Part shown: positions 35,762 through 36,261 of the stretch, one piece after another
Layout: every line of letters starts with the position of its first letter
Position numbering within the stretch: the stretch's first letter is position 1
Assembly (NCBI GenBank): GCA_020445165.1
Contig: JAGRHE010000011.1
Span: 1-36,261, forward strand
Length of the DNA: 36,261 nucleotides
Source: Gammaproteobacteria bacterium
GTDB taxonomy: Bacteria; Pseudomonadota; Gammaproteobacteria; Chromatiales; Sedimenticolaceae
Direction: 5' to 3'
Position numbers and translations under genes: made by a program
Notes under the pieces: model-generated
The model's database searches: none
Seen by the model: the letters and a program-made list of their open reading frames with translations, nothing else
What the model was told of the DNA's origin: nothing

Positions 35762-36261
35762 TTAGCCGACGTCCGCCAAGTCACCGCGTTCCTGCAGCCA
35801 GGCCTTGCGGTCTGCGGCACGCTTCTTGGCCAGCAGCATGTCCATGACCTGGTTGGTGTCGTCGCCGTGTTCGACCGTCAGCTGAACCAGGCGCCGGGTG
35901 TCGGGATGGATCGTGGTCTCGCGCAGTTGCATCGGGTTCATCTCGCCCAGGCCCTTGAAGCGCTGGATGCTCACCTTGCCCTTGATCTTATCGGCGGCGA
36001 TGCGGTCGAGGATGCCCTGGCGCTCGTGATCGTCCAGGGCGTAGAAAACCTGTTTGCCGACGTCGACGCGGAACAACGGCGGCATGGCCACGTACACATG
36101 GCCCTGCTTCACCAGGTTGTGGAAATGACGCACGAACAGCGCACACAACAGGGTCGCGATGTGGGCGCCGTCGGAGTCGGCGTCGGCCATGAAGATGATC
36201 TTCCCGTACCGGCTCTGCTCGGGGTCGCAGGTGCGGCCCGATCCGGCGCCGACCACCTGCA
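35762..36261 (-). CDS. parE: DNA topoisomerase IV subunit B, C-terminal part (cut by window edge)
   Basis: The last 166 residues of ParE, open to the window edge. It contains the TOPRIM metal-binding Asp pair in MADADSDGAHIATLL, followed by GHVYVAMPPLFRVDVGKQ, IQRFKGLGEMNPMQLRETT and the end region MDMLLAKKRAADRKAWLQERGD. The YVAMPPLFR and DMLLAKKRAADR forms and the short end identify ParE rather than GyrB. Its partner ParC is on the same strand 17.6 kb away. Confidence 0.95.
   Translation of the reverse strand, partial: QVVGAGSGRTCDPEQSRYGKIIFMADADSDGAHIATLLCALFVRHFHNLVKQGHVYVAMPPLFRVDVGKQVFYALDDHERQGILDRIAADKIKGKVSIQRFKGLGEMNPMQLRETTIHPDTRRLVQLTVEHGDDTNQVMDMLLAKKRAADRKAWLQERGDLADVG

Noticed and set aside
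35473..35820. 115-codon minus-strand frame between parE and the cytochrome gene
   Set aside because: Overlaps the end of parE, has low-complexity Pro/Gly/Arg content, and runs across the predicted extended -10 promoter.

Overview
The window looks like chromosomal DNA of a high-GC gammaproteobacterium. ParC, the ParE C-terminus, PBP1b and the YcbL-type hydrolase all read like gammaproteobacterial orthologues. The dedicated sortase system, the three c-di-GMP enzymes and the tetrapyrrole/cytochrome genes fit a free-living, probably marine or sediment bacterium of Chromatiales-like affinity; that last placement is inference. I saw no tRNA, rRNA, CRISPR array, transposase or integrase. Coding density is high and many neighbours overlap by ATGA, so the genes sit in tight translationally coupled operons.

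Layout. 1-641 (-): N-terminus of PBP1b, cut by the window edge. 927-2459 (+): membrane diguanylate cyclase. 2434-8194: a proteobacterial dedicated sortase system. Its sortase and VIT/vWA target protein (-) diverge from its response regulator and histidine kinase (+) across a 0.4 kb control region. 8305-9832 (+): small basic exported protein, then a hexose-6-phosphate mutarotase. 9896-13267 (-): cytochrome b561, PepSY protein, OmpR-type regulator and PhoQ-like kinase in one operon, followed by an exported EF-hand protein. 13437-15328 (+): ABC-2 exporter pair. 15332-18099 (-): ParC and a lipoprotein.

18306-24450 (+): a short upstream ORF, a GAF histidine kinase, a single-domain response regulator, a 1123-residue REC-REC-PAS-GAF-PAS-GGDEF-EAL protein and a class II sirtuin, mostly overlapping. 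24437-25947 (-): rhodanese lipoprotein, a 458 bp gap holding a strongly base-paired element, and a YcbL-like metallo-beta-lactamase-fold hydrolase. 26031-28527: two HDOD proteins arranged tail to tail. 28712-29620 (+): secreted amidohydrolase. 29630-33726 (-): PstS-like binding protein, porin and membrane GGDEF-EAL protein. 33903-35434 (-): di-haem cytochrome c fused to DUF302, then a stand-alone DUF302 protein. 35762-36261 (-): C-terminus of ParE.

How it works together. Most of the window is signalling: three histidine kinases with regulators, three c-di-GMP turnover proteins and two HDOD proteins. The best hunting results are: near-identical 11-bp-phased repeats placed the same way before -10-like hexamers at the cytochrome b561/PepSY/two-component operon and the EF-hand gene (with a weaker third copy before the basic exported protein); the sortase system with a possible carbohydrate-binding-like sensor domain in its kinase; a small coupled ORF before the GAF kinase; a large nested stem-loop upstream of the rhodanese gene; the binding protein-porin-GGDEF/EAL module; and the cytochrome-DUF302 fusion next to a second DUF302 gene.
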